64,000 nucleotides of DNA from Oceanospirillum sp048268485 (GCA_048268485.1 JBLWVL010000001.1:94876-158875), one strand, 5' to 3'; positions 25,320 to 34,518 are shown, counted from the first letter of the stretch. Made by a program: numbers and translations. The notes: a model not told the origin generated them from the sequence alone.

Positions 25320-25364
25320 ACAGAGCTGGGTTTAGTGATTCAGCCGGTTTTGTGAGCTGATGTT

Positions 25365-25392
25365 AAAAAGGCTCCCACGGGAGCCTTTTTGG
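25365..25392. terminator. Bidirectional terminator
   Basis: The stem aaaaaggctcc / ggagccttttt with a short loop is symmetric, with A-run and T-run on either side. It can end both the Rossmann gene (plus, stop at 25319) and the thiolase gene (minus, stop at 25424). Confidence 0.85.
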
Positions 25393-25423
25393 TTTCTAAA
25401 GGTTTTTATGGGCTGGGCAGATT

Positions 25424-26608
25424 CTACACTTGGCGCTCAATGAGCATGGCAATACCCTGTCCGCCACCAATACAGAGGCTGATCACTGCATATTGCCCCT
25501 GAATGCGCTCCAGTTCATAAAGTGCTTTCACCGTTATAACGGCCCCTGTTGCACCAACCGGGTGACCCAAGGATATACCACTACCGTTCGGGTTCAGCTT
25601 TTCTTCCGGCAGGCCCAAATCTTTGGCAACAGCCAGAGCCTGTGCCGCAAAGGCTTCGTTTACTTCCCAGACATCGATATCGTCAACAGATAGTTGGTGT
25701 TTTTCCAAAAGCTGACGAATTGCCGGAACTGGCCCGATCCCCATATATTTAGGCTCAACGGCAGCGAAACTATAACCAATCAGTGTTGCCATTGGCGTCA
25801 GTCCCAGTTTCTGCGCTTCAGCTTCTGACATCATGGTGACCGCAGCGGCAGCATCATTCAGACCGGATGCATTACCCGCTGTGACAGAGCCCTCTTTCTG
25901 GAATACCGGGCGAAGTTTACCCATATCATCCGGGGTACAGTTCTGTCGGATATGTTCATCGGCTGCAAACTCAATTGTACCTTTGCGGGTTTTCAGCTCA
26001 ACGGGCATGATCTGATCTTTAAAGCGCCCTTGTTCAGTAGCTGTCTGAGCGCGCTGATGGCTCAGTGCTGCAAGAGCATCCTGCTGTTCACGGCTAATCC
26101 CCCACTTTTCTGCTACATTTTCAGCCGTTACACCCATGTGGTAGTTTTCCATAGGGCAGGTTAAAGCGCCGGTCATGGAGTCTATAATCTGACCGTCACC
26201 CATGCGTTGTCCAAAGCGTGCAGCAGGTACCCAGTATTGTGCCCGGCTCATAGATTCAGCGCCACCGGCAACGGCGGCATCGCAAACCCCCAATTCAATC
26301 TGCTGCGCCGCAGAGATAATCGCCTGAAGGCCACTGCCACAAAGGCGATTAACGGTGAGTGCAGGTGTATTAACTGGCAGGCCGGCTTCAAGGGCTGCAA
26401 CACGGCTGATATACATATCCCGGCGATCAGTATGCAGGACGTTACCGAAGACAACATGGCCGACCTGTTCCGGTTTCAGATTGGCGCGAGTAACCGCCTC
26501 GCGGGTTACTGATGCTGCCAGAGTTGTGGCAGGAATATCTTTCAGGCTACCGCCAAAACCACCGATTGCTGTGCGTACACCACTGAGAAAAACGACTTTC
26601 TGTGTCAT
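25424..26608 (-). CDS. Acetyl-CoA C-acyltransferase (thiolase)
   Basis: Thiolase of 394 residues that either cleaves 3-ketoacyl-CoA or condenses two acetyl-CoA. The acyl-acceptor cysteine is in NRLCGSGLQA (Cys90). The C-terminal catalytic residues are in GHPVGATGA (His349) and SLCIGGGQG (Cys379), and EVNEAFAAQA is present, so it looks fully active. The upstream acyl-CoA ligase on the same strand suggests a role in fatty-acid or short-acid breakdown. The chain length preferred cannot be told, so no symbol is given. Confidence 0.92.
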   Translation of the reverse strand: MTQKVVFLSGVRTAIGGFGGSLKDIPATTLAASVTREAVTRANLKPEQVGHVVFGNVLHTDRRDMYISRVAALEAGLPVNTPALTVNRLCGSGLQAIISAAQQIELGVCDAAVAGGAESMSRAQYWVPAARFGQRMGDGQIIDSMTGALTCPMENYHMGVTAENVAEKWGISREQQDALAALSHQRAQTATEQGRFKDQIMPVELKTRKGTIEFAADEHIRQNCTPDDMGKLRPVFQKEGSVTAGNASGLNDAAAAVTMMSEAEAQKLGLTPMATLIGYSFAAVEPKYMGIGPVPAIRQLLEKHQLSVDDIDVWEVNEAFAAQALAVAKDLGLPEEKLNPNGSGISLGHPVGATGAVITVKALYELERIQGQYAVISLCIGGGQGIAMLIERQV

Positions 26609-26695
26609 ACCTTACTCCTAAGGCCCACGATCTTTTCCGACCGTAGGCGAGCTAAATTGAGGATAACGTTTAAATCTGGCAGGGGGGCTGCCGGA

Positions 26696-26741
26696 GCCTC
26701 TCAGTTTTTTGAACCCCGATTTAACGAGGTAACTGAGAGGC
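26696..26741. repeat. Inverted repeat between the ligase and thiolase genes
   Basis: A perfect 11-base-pair stem (gcctctcagtt / aactgagaggc) with a 24-base loop lies 33 bases after the ligase stop and about 90 bases before the thiolase start. There is no T-run after it on the minus strand. It could stabilise the ligase message or partly terminate transcription. Confidence 0.55.
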
Positions 26742-26773
26742 TTTGCCCGTTTTACAGACGGATAAGCTGGTGC

Positions 26774-28414
26774 TTACACTAACTGCGCGCGGATCTCTTT
26801 TTTATTGATTTTGCCAACGGATGTTTTCGGGATATCGTCTACCATACGGATCTGGTCCGGAATAGCCCATTTCGAGATTCTGCCGGATTCCACATACTGA
26901 TTCAGGTGCTGCTGCAGATCTTCCTGAGTCAGGTCAGGTGTTTTCGGTACGACCATAGCAAAAGGTCGCTCACCCCATTTTTCATCAGGCACACCAACCA
27001 CAGCGACTGCAGCAACATCAGTGTGCTGGCTGATCAGGTTTTCCAGTTCGATGGAGGAGAGCCACTCACCTCCGGTTTTAATAACATCTTTGATGCGGTC
27101 TTTGATCTCAACAAAGCCGTTCTCATGGATGCTGGCTACATCACCGGTATGCAGGCGGCCGCCTTCCCACAGCTCTTCCTGTTTCTCGTTCTCTTTAAAG
27201 TAACCTTGAGTCAGCCAGGGTGCCTGAACGGTAATTTCACCAACGGCTTCACCATCGTGGGCCGCCAGAGATCCACTGGCTTCGGTAATGGTCAGGTCAA
27301 CCATATTGGATGCAACACCGGTCAGGGTTCTGTATTTCAGTTGCTTGTCTACCGGTAGCGCACGCTGTTCCTGATTCAGGTGAGTGACGGTGAGCAGAGG
27401 GCAGGTTTCAGACATACCGTAGGCACAATAGATATCGGCACCCTTATCCATGGCTGCTTTCGCAAGACCCTGAGGCAGAGCACTGCCGCCAATCAGAATT
27501 TTCCAGTTATCAAAACGGGCCTCTTTACCTGACTCGCAGCCAAGTAGCATTTGCAAAATAGTAGGCACGCAGTGAGAGAAAGTGACTTTGTATTCCTGGA
27601 TTAGATTTATCAGCATATCGGGCTCATAACGCCCTGGGTAGATCTGTGTGCAGTTCAGCATAACCGCCGCATAAGGGACACCCCAGGCGTGAACATGAAA
27701 CATCGGGGTGATCGGCATGTAAACCGAGTCAGAACGTAGCAGTGGCAGACCAGCATAGCTGCCCAGCATGCCCACCATATTCAGCGTGTGCAGAACGAGT
27801 TGGCGGTGGCTGAAGAAAACGCCTTTGGGATTACCTGTCGTTCCTGTTGTGTAAAAGGTGGTAGCGATACTGTCTTCATCAAAGTCTGGGAATTCGCAAA
27901 CGGGTTCTTCGGCACGAAGCAGGGCTTCATATTCACCAATAAAGTCCACATCGCCAACCGCTTCGCTGCCAGCCTGATCACTCAGGCGAATATAGCCCTC
28001 TACAGTCGTCAGATGACTATTAATCTGCTGAACCAGAGGCACAAAGTCATCATGTACTAACACCAGCTTATCTTCAGCATGATTCATGGTGTAAGCGATC
28101 TGCTCCGGAGACAGGCGAATATTCACATGGTGCAGAACCGCGCCCAGCATAGGGACAGCAAAGTAACACTCCAGGTAGCGATGACTGTCCCAGTCCATTA
28201 CAGCCACGGTGTCTCCAGCTTCGACACCCGCTGCTTTCATTGCATTAGCCAGTTGCTGAACTCTTTGGCGGAACTGACGATAACTGAAGCGGGCATCACC
28301 GCGATAGATAATCTCATTATCCGGCTCAAAGCGGCCCGCAGAGGCAAAAATTTGCTTGATAAGTAATGGATAAGATTCGGCGGCTTTAGCGCCCGGTAGA
28401 ATTTTGGTTGGCAT
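26774..28414 (-). CDS. Acyl-CoA synthetase, AMP-binding (AlkK/DmdB-like)
   Basis: Activates a carboxylic acid to its CoA thioester through an acyl-AMP. The P-loop reads TTFYTTGTTGNPKGVFFSHR, with YTTGTTGNPKG as the core; YGMSET, LHTGDVASI and the hinge DRIKDVIKTGGEWLSS are present, as is the C-terminal VPDEKWGERPFA. The 546-residue length and overall look match medium-chain AlkK-type and methylmercaptopropionate DmdB-type ligases, which are hard to separate by eye. It is transcribed away from the AraC regulator at 28728 and toward the thiolase. Confidence 0.88.
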   Translation of the reverse strand: MPTKILPGAKAAESYPLLIKQIFASAGRFEPDNEIIYRGDARFSYRQFRQRVQQLANAMKAAGVEAGDTVAVMDWDSHRYLECYFAVPMLGAVLHHVNIRLSPEQIAYTMNHAEDKLVLVHDDFVPLVQQINSHLTTVEGYIRLSDQAGSEAVGDVDFIGEYEALLRAEEPVCEFPDFDEDSIATTFYTTGTTGNPKGVFFSHRQLVLHTLNMVGMLGSYAGLPLLRSDSVYMPITPMFHVHAWGVPYAAVMLNCTQIYPGRYEPDMLINLIQEYKVTFSHCVPTILQMLLGCESGKEARFDNWKILIGGSALPQGLAKAAMDKGADIYCAYGMSETCPLLTVTHLNQEQRALPVDKQLKYRTLTGVASNMVDLTITEASGSLAAHDGEAVGEITVQAPWLTQGYFKENEKQEELWEGGRLHTGDVASIHENGFVEIKDRIKDVIKTGGEWLSSIELENLISQHTDVAAVAVVGVPDEKWGERPFAMVVPKTPDLTQEDLQQHLNQYVESGRISKWAIPDQIRMVDDIPKTSVGKINKKEIRAQLV

Positions 28415-28727
28415 ACTGTATCTCCGATTATTTTTGTTATGAAGTCAGAAGTCTGTTTTGCCCAGTTGGGCGAGCAACAGTGCTTTCTGATGACCTGAGC
28501 GGTTTTGGCTGAGGTTATTCAGTTAGAGGTGGTCGCTCCTGAATAATGTTAGCTCTCAAAGTAACCCGATTGATTTTTGAGCGAAAGCTTGGTCAGCAAC
28601 AAGGTGTTGACGTTTAAAGAGTGCCTAATGGCGTGAAATGATAATTTATTTGCCCTAATATGAAGTTTGGTCAGAGCAGTGTGGTAGTGGACCCTCGGGT
28701 CACTGTAACCGGCAGGAGCTGTGTAAC
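28415..28727. other. Divergent promoter region, ligase and AraC genes
   Basis: About 310 bases separate the ligase start (minus) from the regulator start (plus). It must hold promoters for both and probably the regulator's binding sites. I saw no convincing direct-repeat operator. An AGGAG at the right end serves the regulator's TTG start. Confidence 0.5.
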
Positions 28728-29771
28728 TTGAGCGAGATTGTGAATAGATCTTCAGAGCGTTATGAGGCAACGGTGATTGGCAGCTGGCCTTTGGTGATCA
28801 GCCGGGCATTAGATCAATATCATATTGATGGCAGTTCACTGCTGGCGAGGGTGGGCATCGAGCAAAGCGTGGCGAGCCAGCTGGAAACACGTTATCCCCT
28901 TACGACCATTAACCGCCTCTGGCGATTAGCCAGAAATCTGACGGGTGATGAGGCGGTAGGTTTAACTGTGGCTCGTTTTGTGAGGCCGACATCCTGGCAT
29001 GCTTTAGGGTTTGCTATCTGGGCAAGTGACACCCTGATGGAGGGCTTCAGAAGACTCGCAGAAAATCTGCGCATGTTTGCTGACTATGCTGAAATGACCA
29101 TTACCCCGCTGGGAGCAGATGTCGAGATCAGTGTTTATCGCCGAAGAGGGGTGAGTCGGGAGCAGTTATCACCAGAAGAGGTGGATGCGTTTATCGGTAC
29201 TTCTGTACTCACATCCCGTCATATCTATCGTCCCGGATTTTCACCTAAAAGTGTCTGGTTAAGTCGGGCGCAGCCGATGGATCCGACACCCTGGCAGCGC
29301 TTGTTTAAGTGCCCGGTATTTTTTAATGCTTCCCACGACAAGATTATTTTTGAGGCGGCAGCTATGTATCAGCCTTTGCTGACAGCAAGCCCTGAGTTAG
29401 CTGAACAGAATGATGCACTGATAGCTGAATATCTTTCGCGAATGGACCGGAGTGATCTGCGAATCCGTCTTGAGTCTTTGTTGTTGAACAATTTGCCGCT
29501 GGGCCGCCTGTCCATAGCAGACATTGCCGGGCAGCTCAATATGAGCCCCCGAACGCTTCAGAGAAGACTCCAGGAGAAAGCGACCAGTTATCAGCAGGTT
29601 TTGGATGAACTACGTCAGAAGCAGGCTCTGCATTGGGTTCGACTGAACTATTTGCCAATAGGAGAGATTAGCTATCGCCTTGGTTTTAACCACCCTGCTA
29701 ACTTTACCCGGGCCTTTAAACGCTGGTTCGATGAAACACCGAAAAAGTTACGGAAAAAGCTGCTGAACTAG
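28728..29771 (+). CDS. AraC-family regulator (OruR/ArgR-like architecture)
   Basis: Regulator of 347 residues. The N-terminal 200 residues match the arabinose-binding-like effector domain of this subgroup (LTGDEAVGLTVARFVRPTSWHALGFA region). The C-terminal domain has LSIADIAGQLNMSPRTLQRRL and, for the second helix-turn-helix, IGEISYRLGFNHPANFTRAFKRW; key parts are GQLNMSPRTLQRRL and RLGFNHPANFTRAF. The start is TTG at 28728, with AGGAG nine bases upstream. Divergent placement suggests that it controls the acyl-CoA ligase and thiolase. Confidence 0.87.
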   Translation: MSEIVNRSSERYEATVIGSWPLVISRALDQYHIDGSSLLARVGIEQSVASQLETRYPLTTINRLWRLARNLTGDEAVGLTVARFVRPTSWHALGFAIWASDTLMEGFRRLAENLRMFADYAEMTITPLGADVEISVYRRRGVSREQLSPEEVDAFIGTSVLTSRHIYRPGFSPKSVWLSRAQPMDPTPWQRLFKCPVFFNASHDKIIFEAAAMYQPLLTASPELAEQNDALIAEYLSRMDRSDLRIRLESLLLNNLPLGRLSIADIAGQLNMSPRTLQRRLQEKATSYQQVLDELRQKQALHWVRLNYLPIGEISYRLGFNHPANFTRAFKRWFDETPKKLRKKLLN

Positions 29772-29816
29772 ACTGCATTTGGCGGAAAAGCTGAGCTGGT
29801 GACAGTATAAGGCATA

Positions 29817-29845
29817 AAAAAACGCTGGATTAACCAGCGTTTTGT
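29817..29845. terminator. Terminator between AraC gene and ppa
   Basis: The stem aaaacgctgg / ccagcgtttt with a 5-base loop is followed on the minus strand by seven T, so it mainly ends ppa. It may also end the AraC gene on the plus strand. Confidence 0.85.
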
Positions 29846-29885
29846 CAGAGTTCTGCTCTTTGCAGGGCAGAAGAATAACAGCGAC

Positions 29886-30419
29886 TTACTTACTGTTATT
29901 GTAGGCCTCGATAGATTTAACAATCTCAGCACGAGCTTCAGCAGCGTTGCCCCACCCTTCAACTTTAACCCATTTACCTTCTTCCAGGTCTTTATAGTTT
30001 TCAAAGAAGTGGGAGATCTGCTCACGCAGCAGGGCTGGGATGTCTTCAACATCCTGAATTTCTTTATAAACTGTGGTCAGCTTGTCATGAGGTACGGCGA
30101 TGAGTTTCGCATCAGGTCCTGCCTCATCAGACATATTCAGTACGCCAACTGGGCGGCAGCGAACTACAGAACCTGGCAGAACAGGATAAGGTGTGATCAC
30201 CAGGACATCCAGTGCATCACCATCTTCAGACAGAGTGTGAGGAATGAAGCCGTAGTTCGCAGGGTAGAACATTGGGGTTGCCATGAAACGGTCAACCATG
30301 ATCGCATTGTAGTCTTTCTCGATCTCATACTTGATCGGTGAGCTTTGCGCAGGAATCTCAATTGCTACATAGATATCGTTTGGTGCGTCTTTACCGGCAG
30401 GAATTTTTTCAAAATCCAT
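29886..30419 (-). CDS. ppa: Inorganic pyrophosphatase Ppa
   Basis: Cytosolic enzyme that hydrolyses pyrophosphate and so pulls biosynthetic reactions forward. The 177-residue protein carries IEIPAQSSPIKYEI, the active-site stretches FYPANYGFIPHTLSEDGDALDVLV (core: YGFIPHTLSEDGDALDVL) and GPDAKLIAVP, typical of family I. The ATG at 30419 gives the normal N-terminus (MDFEKIPAG); upstream codons in the same frame, back to 30476, are not like the family. Confidence 0.96.
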   Translation of the reverse strand: MDFEKIPAGKDAPNDIYVAIEIPAQSSPIKYEIEKDYNAIMVDRFMATPMFYPANYGFIPHTLSEDGDALDVLVITPYPVLPGSVVRCRPVGVLNMSDEAGPDAKLIAVPHDKLTTVYKEIQDVEDIPALLREQISHFFENYKDLEEGKWVKVEGWGNAAEARAEIVKSIEAYNNSK

Positions 30420-30779
30420 TATTCTGACCCCAGAAATAGAAAACGTTGAATGGAAATTCAGGGAAGATCCCCTCATTAAAAGCTGGCAGGATTATATAGT
30501 CACTCACCTGTGATTGCCATTATCACACCGTAGATTCCTACTAAAGAACACACTGGCAGGCTGTCTTTATTGCTGTCTAAGGGCAGGTGTTCTTTGTGGG
30601 AGAGGGCTCCCTTGTTACAGTTTTCATACTTACTGAGGGATAGCCGTTACGACAAACACTATTGCATAATATTTGCATATCATCCGATCAGTTAAACTGC
30701 AGTATTCAGAACGGCGTCTGAATACGCTAATGCAGTGCAAAAATATGCAGTTCACCGAAAAACGATCTGAGTTGGTGCA
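30420..30779. other. Intergenic region with a long inverted repeat
   Basis: About 360 bases between ppa (minus) and the phosphatase/kinase gene (plus). It contains a perfect 9-base-pair stem, gtattcaga (30702-30710) and tctgaatac (30717-30725), extended by outer arms actgca (30696-30701) and tgcagt (30731-30736) with a small bulge. The hairpin lies about 45 bases before the kinase start. An AT-rich stretch with tgcataat near 30662-30680 could be a promoter. Confidence 0.55.
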
Positions 30780-32504
30780 ATGACCCGAGATAGTCAGTTA
30801 AAAATCAGTTATGGCCAGGCCTTTATTGCGCCGGATAGAAGCTCAATACGTTCGACAATGTCAGTCAGAATTCCGGAAGGCTCGGGCCTGGCCGTAAAAG
30901 GGGTATCTGCCGTTGTGGCTGATTCGACCTGGCGAAATGTTATTGCTAAACAGGCAGCAGAAACCTGTGTTCGGGGCTTTCTGGCGGACTACTATGCGAC
31001 GCCGGATAATTGGGATGTGAAAACGTCGGCGACTAAAGTGTTGAGTGCCCTCAATGGCTGGTTGTTCAGTCAGGGAAAGAACGTTACTAATGGCAACTAT
31101 ATTAGCTCATTTAGCAGCGTTGTTTTAAAGGGGCGTCAAGGCCATCTCTTCCATATGGGAGATACGCTGGTTTATCGTTTACGTGGTGGTGAATTTGAGC
31201 AGCTCAACCGGGAGCATACCAATTTTATCGGTGGTTATCGTTATCCGTCCCGTGCCTTAGGGCTGGATCCCAGTGTTGATATTGATTACCACCAGTTTTC
31301 ATTAAAGCAGGGGGATATCCTGCTGTTCACCACTCAGGCCAGTAAGGGAACTTTGGTGGCATCTGATTATGTGCAGCAGATTCGCCATAATGCTTCAGAT
31401 CTGAATGAAGCCTGTGATCAGCTCCTGAAGGTTGCAATGGAAAAAGCCAGTGCACGGGGCTATAGCAGCACGCATTTCTGTTTTCAGCTGGTACGTATTG
31501 ATATGCTTCCTGAAGAGTCCGGGGATACGATCGGTGAGGCGTTTGGTGCTTTGCCGGTGCCCAGGGAGCTGAATGTTGGTGACGATCTGGACGGTTACCG
31601 TGTGGTAGAAGTGCTTAATAAAAGCAATATGAGCTGCATTTACCGGGTAGAAGATAAGCATACCGGTCGGGAGATGGTGCTTAAGGCGCCGTCACCTCAG
31701 CTGGAGAGCCGGAAGGATTTCCTGCGTCAGTTTATTATGCAGCAGTGGGTGGTCGAACGGGTCAACTCGCCATATGTCGCCAAAATTGTCGATGCTTCCC
31801 GCCCCAGAAATTATCTCTATTATCTGCGGGAGTTTGTTGATGGTCGTACTTTGACCGAGTGGATGCTTCAGAATCCTAATGCGGAACTACGTCGCCTGAT
31901 CGACCTTATTGAGCAAATGGTAAAAGCAGTTCGGGCGTTACACCGGCGGGATATTCTCTGCCAGGGGTTACACCCGGATAATATTCTGGTGGATCAGAGA
32001 GGTATGATAAAGCTGATTGACTTTGCATCATGTGCTGTTCCGGGGACAGATGACCTGCCTTCACCATTATCTATTGTACGCATGGTAGGGCTGACCCCTT
32101 TTAGTGCTCCGGAGTATCGTCTGAATCGTGAACCGGGACCCAATGCTGATCAGTTCTCTCTGGCGGTTATCGCCTACTGGATGCTGACCGGACAGCAGCC
32201 CTATGCAGATCAGATGGAGCACTTTCATAGCCGTGTGGATTTTTCCCGGCTTGAGTATCTGCCAAGCTATCAGTTTAATCCGATGGTGCCGGTATGGCTG
32301 GACGGAACTTTGCGCCGTGCACTTCAGCCAAACCCGGAACTTCGCTACCGTCGCCTGTCAGAGTTTATCTATGATCTGAAAAAGCCCAATCCTCACTATA
32401 TGAAAGAAGGGGCAGTGCCTTTAGTGGAGCGTAAACCGCTGATGTTCTGGAAGGGTTTATCAGGTATCCTTCTCCTCCTGTTGATTGGCAGTATGATTGC
32501 TTAA
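30780..32504 (+). CDS. PP2C-like phosphatase / Ser-Thr kinase fusion, both active sites degenerate
   Basis: Fusion of 574 residues: N-terminal PP2C-like domain (about 5-245), kinase-like domain (about 272-535) and a C-terminal membrane helix (about 554-573), so it should be tail-anchored facing the cytosol. In the PP2C part the first metal aspartate (Asp48, VVADST) remains, but the DG pair and the later TDG motif (here TTQASKG, 184-190) are lost. In the kinase part Lys302 and Asp414 remain, but the HRD/HQD catalytic loop reads CQG (394-396), replacing the catalytic aspartate with glycine, and DFG reads DFA. Relatives are bifunctional kinase/phosphatase proteins often linked to nitrate genes; none lie here. 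Probably a scaffold or pseudoenzyme. Confidence 0.85.
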   Translation: MTRDSQLKISYGQAFIAPDRSSIRSTMSVRIPEGSGLAVKGVSAVVADSTWRNVIAKQAAETCVRGFLADYYATPDNWDVKTSATKVLSALNGWLFSQGKNVTNGNYISSFSSVVLKGRQGHLFHMGDTLVYRLRGGEFEQLNREHTNFIGGYRYPSRALGLDPSVDIDYHQFSLKQGDILLFTTQASKGTLVASDYVQQIRHNASDLNEACDQLLKVAMEKASARGYSSTHFCFQLVRIDMLPEESGDTIGEAFGALPVPRELNVGDDLDGYRVVEVLNKSNMSCIYRVEDKHTGREMVLKAPSPQLESRKDFLRQFIMQQWVVERVNSPYVAKIVDASRPRNYLYYLREFVDGRTLTEWMLQNPNAELRRLIDLIEQMVKAVRALHRRDILCQGLHPDNILVDQRGMIKLIDFASCAVPGTDDLPSPLSIVRMVGLTPFSAPEYRLNREPGPNADQFSLAVIAYWMLTGQQPYADQMEHFHSRVDFSRLEYLPSYQFNPMVPVWLDGTLRRALQPNPELRYRRLSEFIYDLKKPNPHYMKEGAVPLVERKPLMFWKGLSGILLLLLIGSMIA

Positions 32505-32558
32505 GCGAGCTGCCTTAAAGATGGTTTTGCCGTTAAAATACTCGTGAAAGCAGGTATG

Positions 32559-32586
32559 AAAAGGAGCCGGCCCAGGCTCCTTTTTA
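32559..32586 (+). terminator. Terminator after the phosphatase/kinase gene
   Basis: The stem aaaaggagcc / ggctcctttt with a 6-base loop is followed by T residues, 55 bases after the stop. Confidence 0.85.
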
Positions 32587-32639
32587 TTTATGCTATTCAG
32601 CCTGATTCAGAAAGATCACTTCGAAAAATGAGTTAAGTC

Positions 32640-33047
32640 ATGACCGAACAAGCGCAACCGGATAACTCCCCGCAGAACCGTGCCAAAGATCCACTGCACG
32701 GCGTTAAGTTAGAACAGATTCTGAAAGAGCTGGTTGCTGAATATGGTTGGCCCGGGTTGCATCAGAGGATCGCGGTGAACTGTTTTAAATCAGAGCCAAG
32801 CATCAAGTCCAGTCTGAAATTTTTACGCAAAACCCCATGGGCGAGACAAAAGGTAGAGAGCCTGTACCTAAAAATGAAAGGCTTTTCTGCCAATAAACGT
32901 GCGACTAAGACAGAAGCTCAGTTGGTTGCTGAGGTGAAAAAAGGCATTCGGCAGAATAAGAGCGCATCGTCCGGTTCCATAAAAGAAAATAGCGGCGCAG
33001 ATGGAATCTGGACGACAGCCCGTAAAAATCTGGCGGATAAACCCTAG
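32640..33047 (+). CDS. VF530-type DNA-binding protein
   Basis: Protein of 135 residues. The core (about 18-80) matches the VF530/DUF2132 family: DPLHGVKLEQILKELV, then YGWPGLHQRI, then CFKSEPSIKSSLKFLRKTPW, with FLRKTPWAR as the clearest mark. This small helical domain is annotated as DNA-binding from structural likeness. A basic, low-complexity tail (about 82-135) is longer than the core needs and could also contact nucleic acid. It stands alone between a terminator and a converging MFS gene. Confidence 0.85.
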   Translation: MTEQAQPDNSPQNRAKDPLHGVKLEQILKELVAEYGWPGLHQRIAVNCFKSEPSIKSSLKFLRKTPWARQKVESLYLKMKGFSANKRATKTEAQLVAEVKKGIRQNKSASSGSIKENSGADGIWTTARKNLADKP

Positions 33048-33190
33048 CGGTGGACAGGTAAGGAAACGGAAAGATAACGAAGGTTTGAAAAGGTTAGGGA
33101 AAAGTGAGGCATCCTGCCTCGCCGTTGTCCGTCACGGCAATTCCATACAAGCTTTCCTGTTTATTCTGAAATGTTTCAGGCGAGCTAAAC

Positions 33191-33219
33191 CCTGAGACTT
33201 TCCGGCAAGAAATCTCAGG
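33191..33219. repeat. Hairpin between VF530 and MFS genes
   Basis: The arms cctgaga (33191-33197) and tctcagg (33213-33219) pair, and an inner tttc/gaaa stem extends the hairpin. It lies between two converging genes and may end transcription from one of them, although there is no clear T-run. Confidence 0.5.
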
Positions 33220-33288
33220 CTGAAGAGGACCTGACTCCCTTCAACCTGAGTACACTCTATCTGGCGACTGTGACAGCCGGATGACAGT

Positions 33289-34518
33289 CTAAGCTGGCTT
33301 GAATTCGGCCTGGGCGAAACGTCTTGGCGTTAGCGGAAGGTGCACCAGAGCTGCCAGTAGCCCAAGGCCGGCACTGAGGCTAAGCGCTATGCTGTAGTCC
33401 CCATACCACTCAAATAACAGCCCGCCCCACCAGCTGCCAAAGAAAGCGCCGATCTGATGACTGAACATCACGATACCAAATAGAGATGCCAGGTTTTTCG
33501 TACCAAACAGATGTGCAACACAGCCACTGGTCAGCGGTACGGTCGATAGCCAGAGCATCCCCATGACAATAGAGAAGGCATAAAAAACCTCATAGGTGGG
33601 TGGTAGTATGATCAGCATAATGATCAGCAGTGTTCTCAAACCATAGATCAGGGTGAGTAGGTAAGGCTTGTGCCAGCGATCTCCTGCCCAGCCGACGGTG
33701 ATGGCTCCAATCACATTAATTAGCCCGATTAAGGCGATGGAGTTGGATGCAACACTGGATGGCAGTCCGCAGAAGTTTACAAATCCAGCCATATGTACCG
33801 TGATAAAGGCAACGTGGAAACCGCAGACAAAGAAACCGATATTCAGCAGCTGATACTCCGGCACCTGTATCGCTTTACCAATTGCCTGCCAGTCAAAGAG
33901 TCGGGTTGGTGAGGAGATCTGAGCTGAGCGGCGCTCTTCCCTGAGTTGCTTGCTCTCGGCTAGCAGCCAGGCCAAGGCAAAAACGATAAGCGTCGAGCCG
34001 GCAAACCACATAAAGGTGTCAGACCACCCGATCACAGGGCTGATCTTGCCGAGAATAAAAGCGTAGCCGAACTGACCCAGTGATCCGCCAGCACTAGCAA
34101 TGCCAAGGGCCAGAGTGCGTTTGTGAGCGGGAAATTTTTGCCCGACAGCGGCAAGAACAATAGGGAAGGTAGTTGCGCCGACACCGATACCGACCAAAAG
34201 AGCATTACCGATAAAGAAAAGCATATTGTCCTGAGCGATGGCGGCTAACACCATGCCCAGTCCATAGAGCAGTGCCCCCGCAAGAAGTACTCTGACCGTA
34301 CCAAAGCGCTCTGCCAACAAACCGGCAACCGGTGAAACGGCACCCCAAAGCAAATTTTGTATTGCAAAGCCAAAGGCCAGGTCTGCTTGACTGATACCGA
34401 GGTCGCTGTTGATATTGGGAATAAGCAGGCCAGTGGATAGGCGAACGCCCATGTTGTAAGCCAGAATAATGCCGGCGGCGAGAACAACCCACCAGGGGTT
34501 AATGCGTGCGGTGTTCAT
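33289..34518 (-). CDS. MFS transporter (monocarboxylate-porter-like)
   Basis: Twelve-helix major facilitator protein of 409 residues. The first half has the loop 2-3 signature region GLLAERFGTVRVLLAGALLYG, and the second has GWAGDRWHKPYLL in the equivalent loop. The N-terminus (WWVVLAAGIILAYNMG) resembles the monocarboxylate/oxalate-formate porter branch of MFS. The substrate is not evident. It is a single gene whose start faces the pfp end across a terminator, so no pathway link can be drawn from neighbours. Confidence 0.85.
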   Translation of the reverse strand: MNTARINPWWVVLAAGIILAYNMGVRLSTGLLIPNINSDLGISQADLAFGFAIQNLLWGAVSPVAGLLAERFGTVRVLLAGALLYGLGMVLAAIAQDNMLFFIGNALLVGIGVGATTFPIVLAAVGQKFPAHKRTLALGIASAGGSLGQFGYAFILGKISPVIGWSDTFMWFAGSTLIVFALAWLLAESKQLREERRSAQISSPTRLFDWQAIGKAIQVPEYQLLNIGFFVCGFHVAFITVHMAGFVNFCGLPSSVASNSIALIGLINVIGAITVGWAGDRWHKPYLLTLIYGLRTLLIIMLIILPPTYEVFYAFSIVMGMLWLSTVPLTSGCVAHLFGTKNLASLFGIVMFSHQIGAFFGSWWGGLLFEWYGDYSIALSLSAGLGLLAALVHLPLTPRRFAQAEFKPA

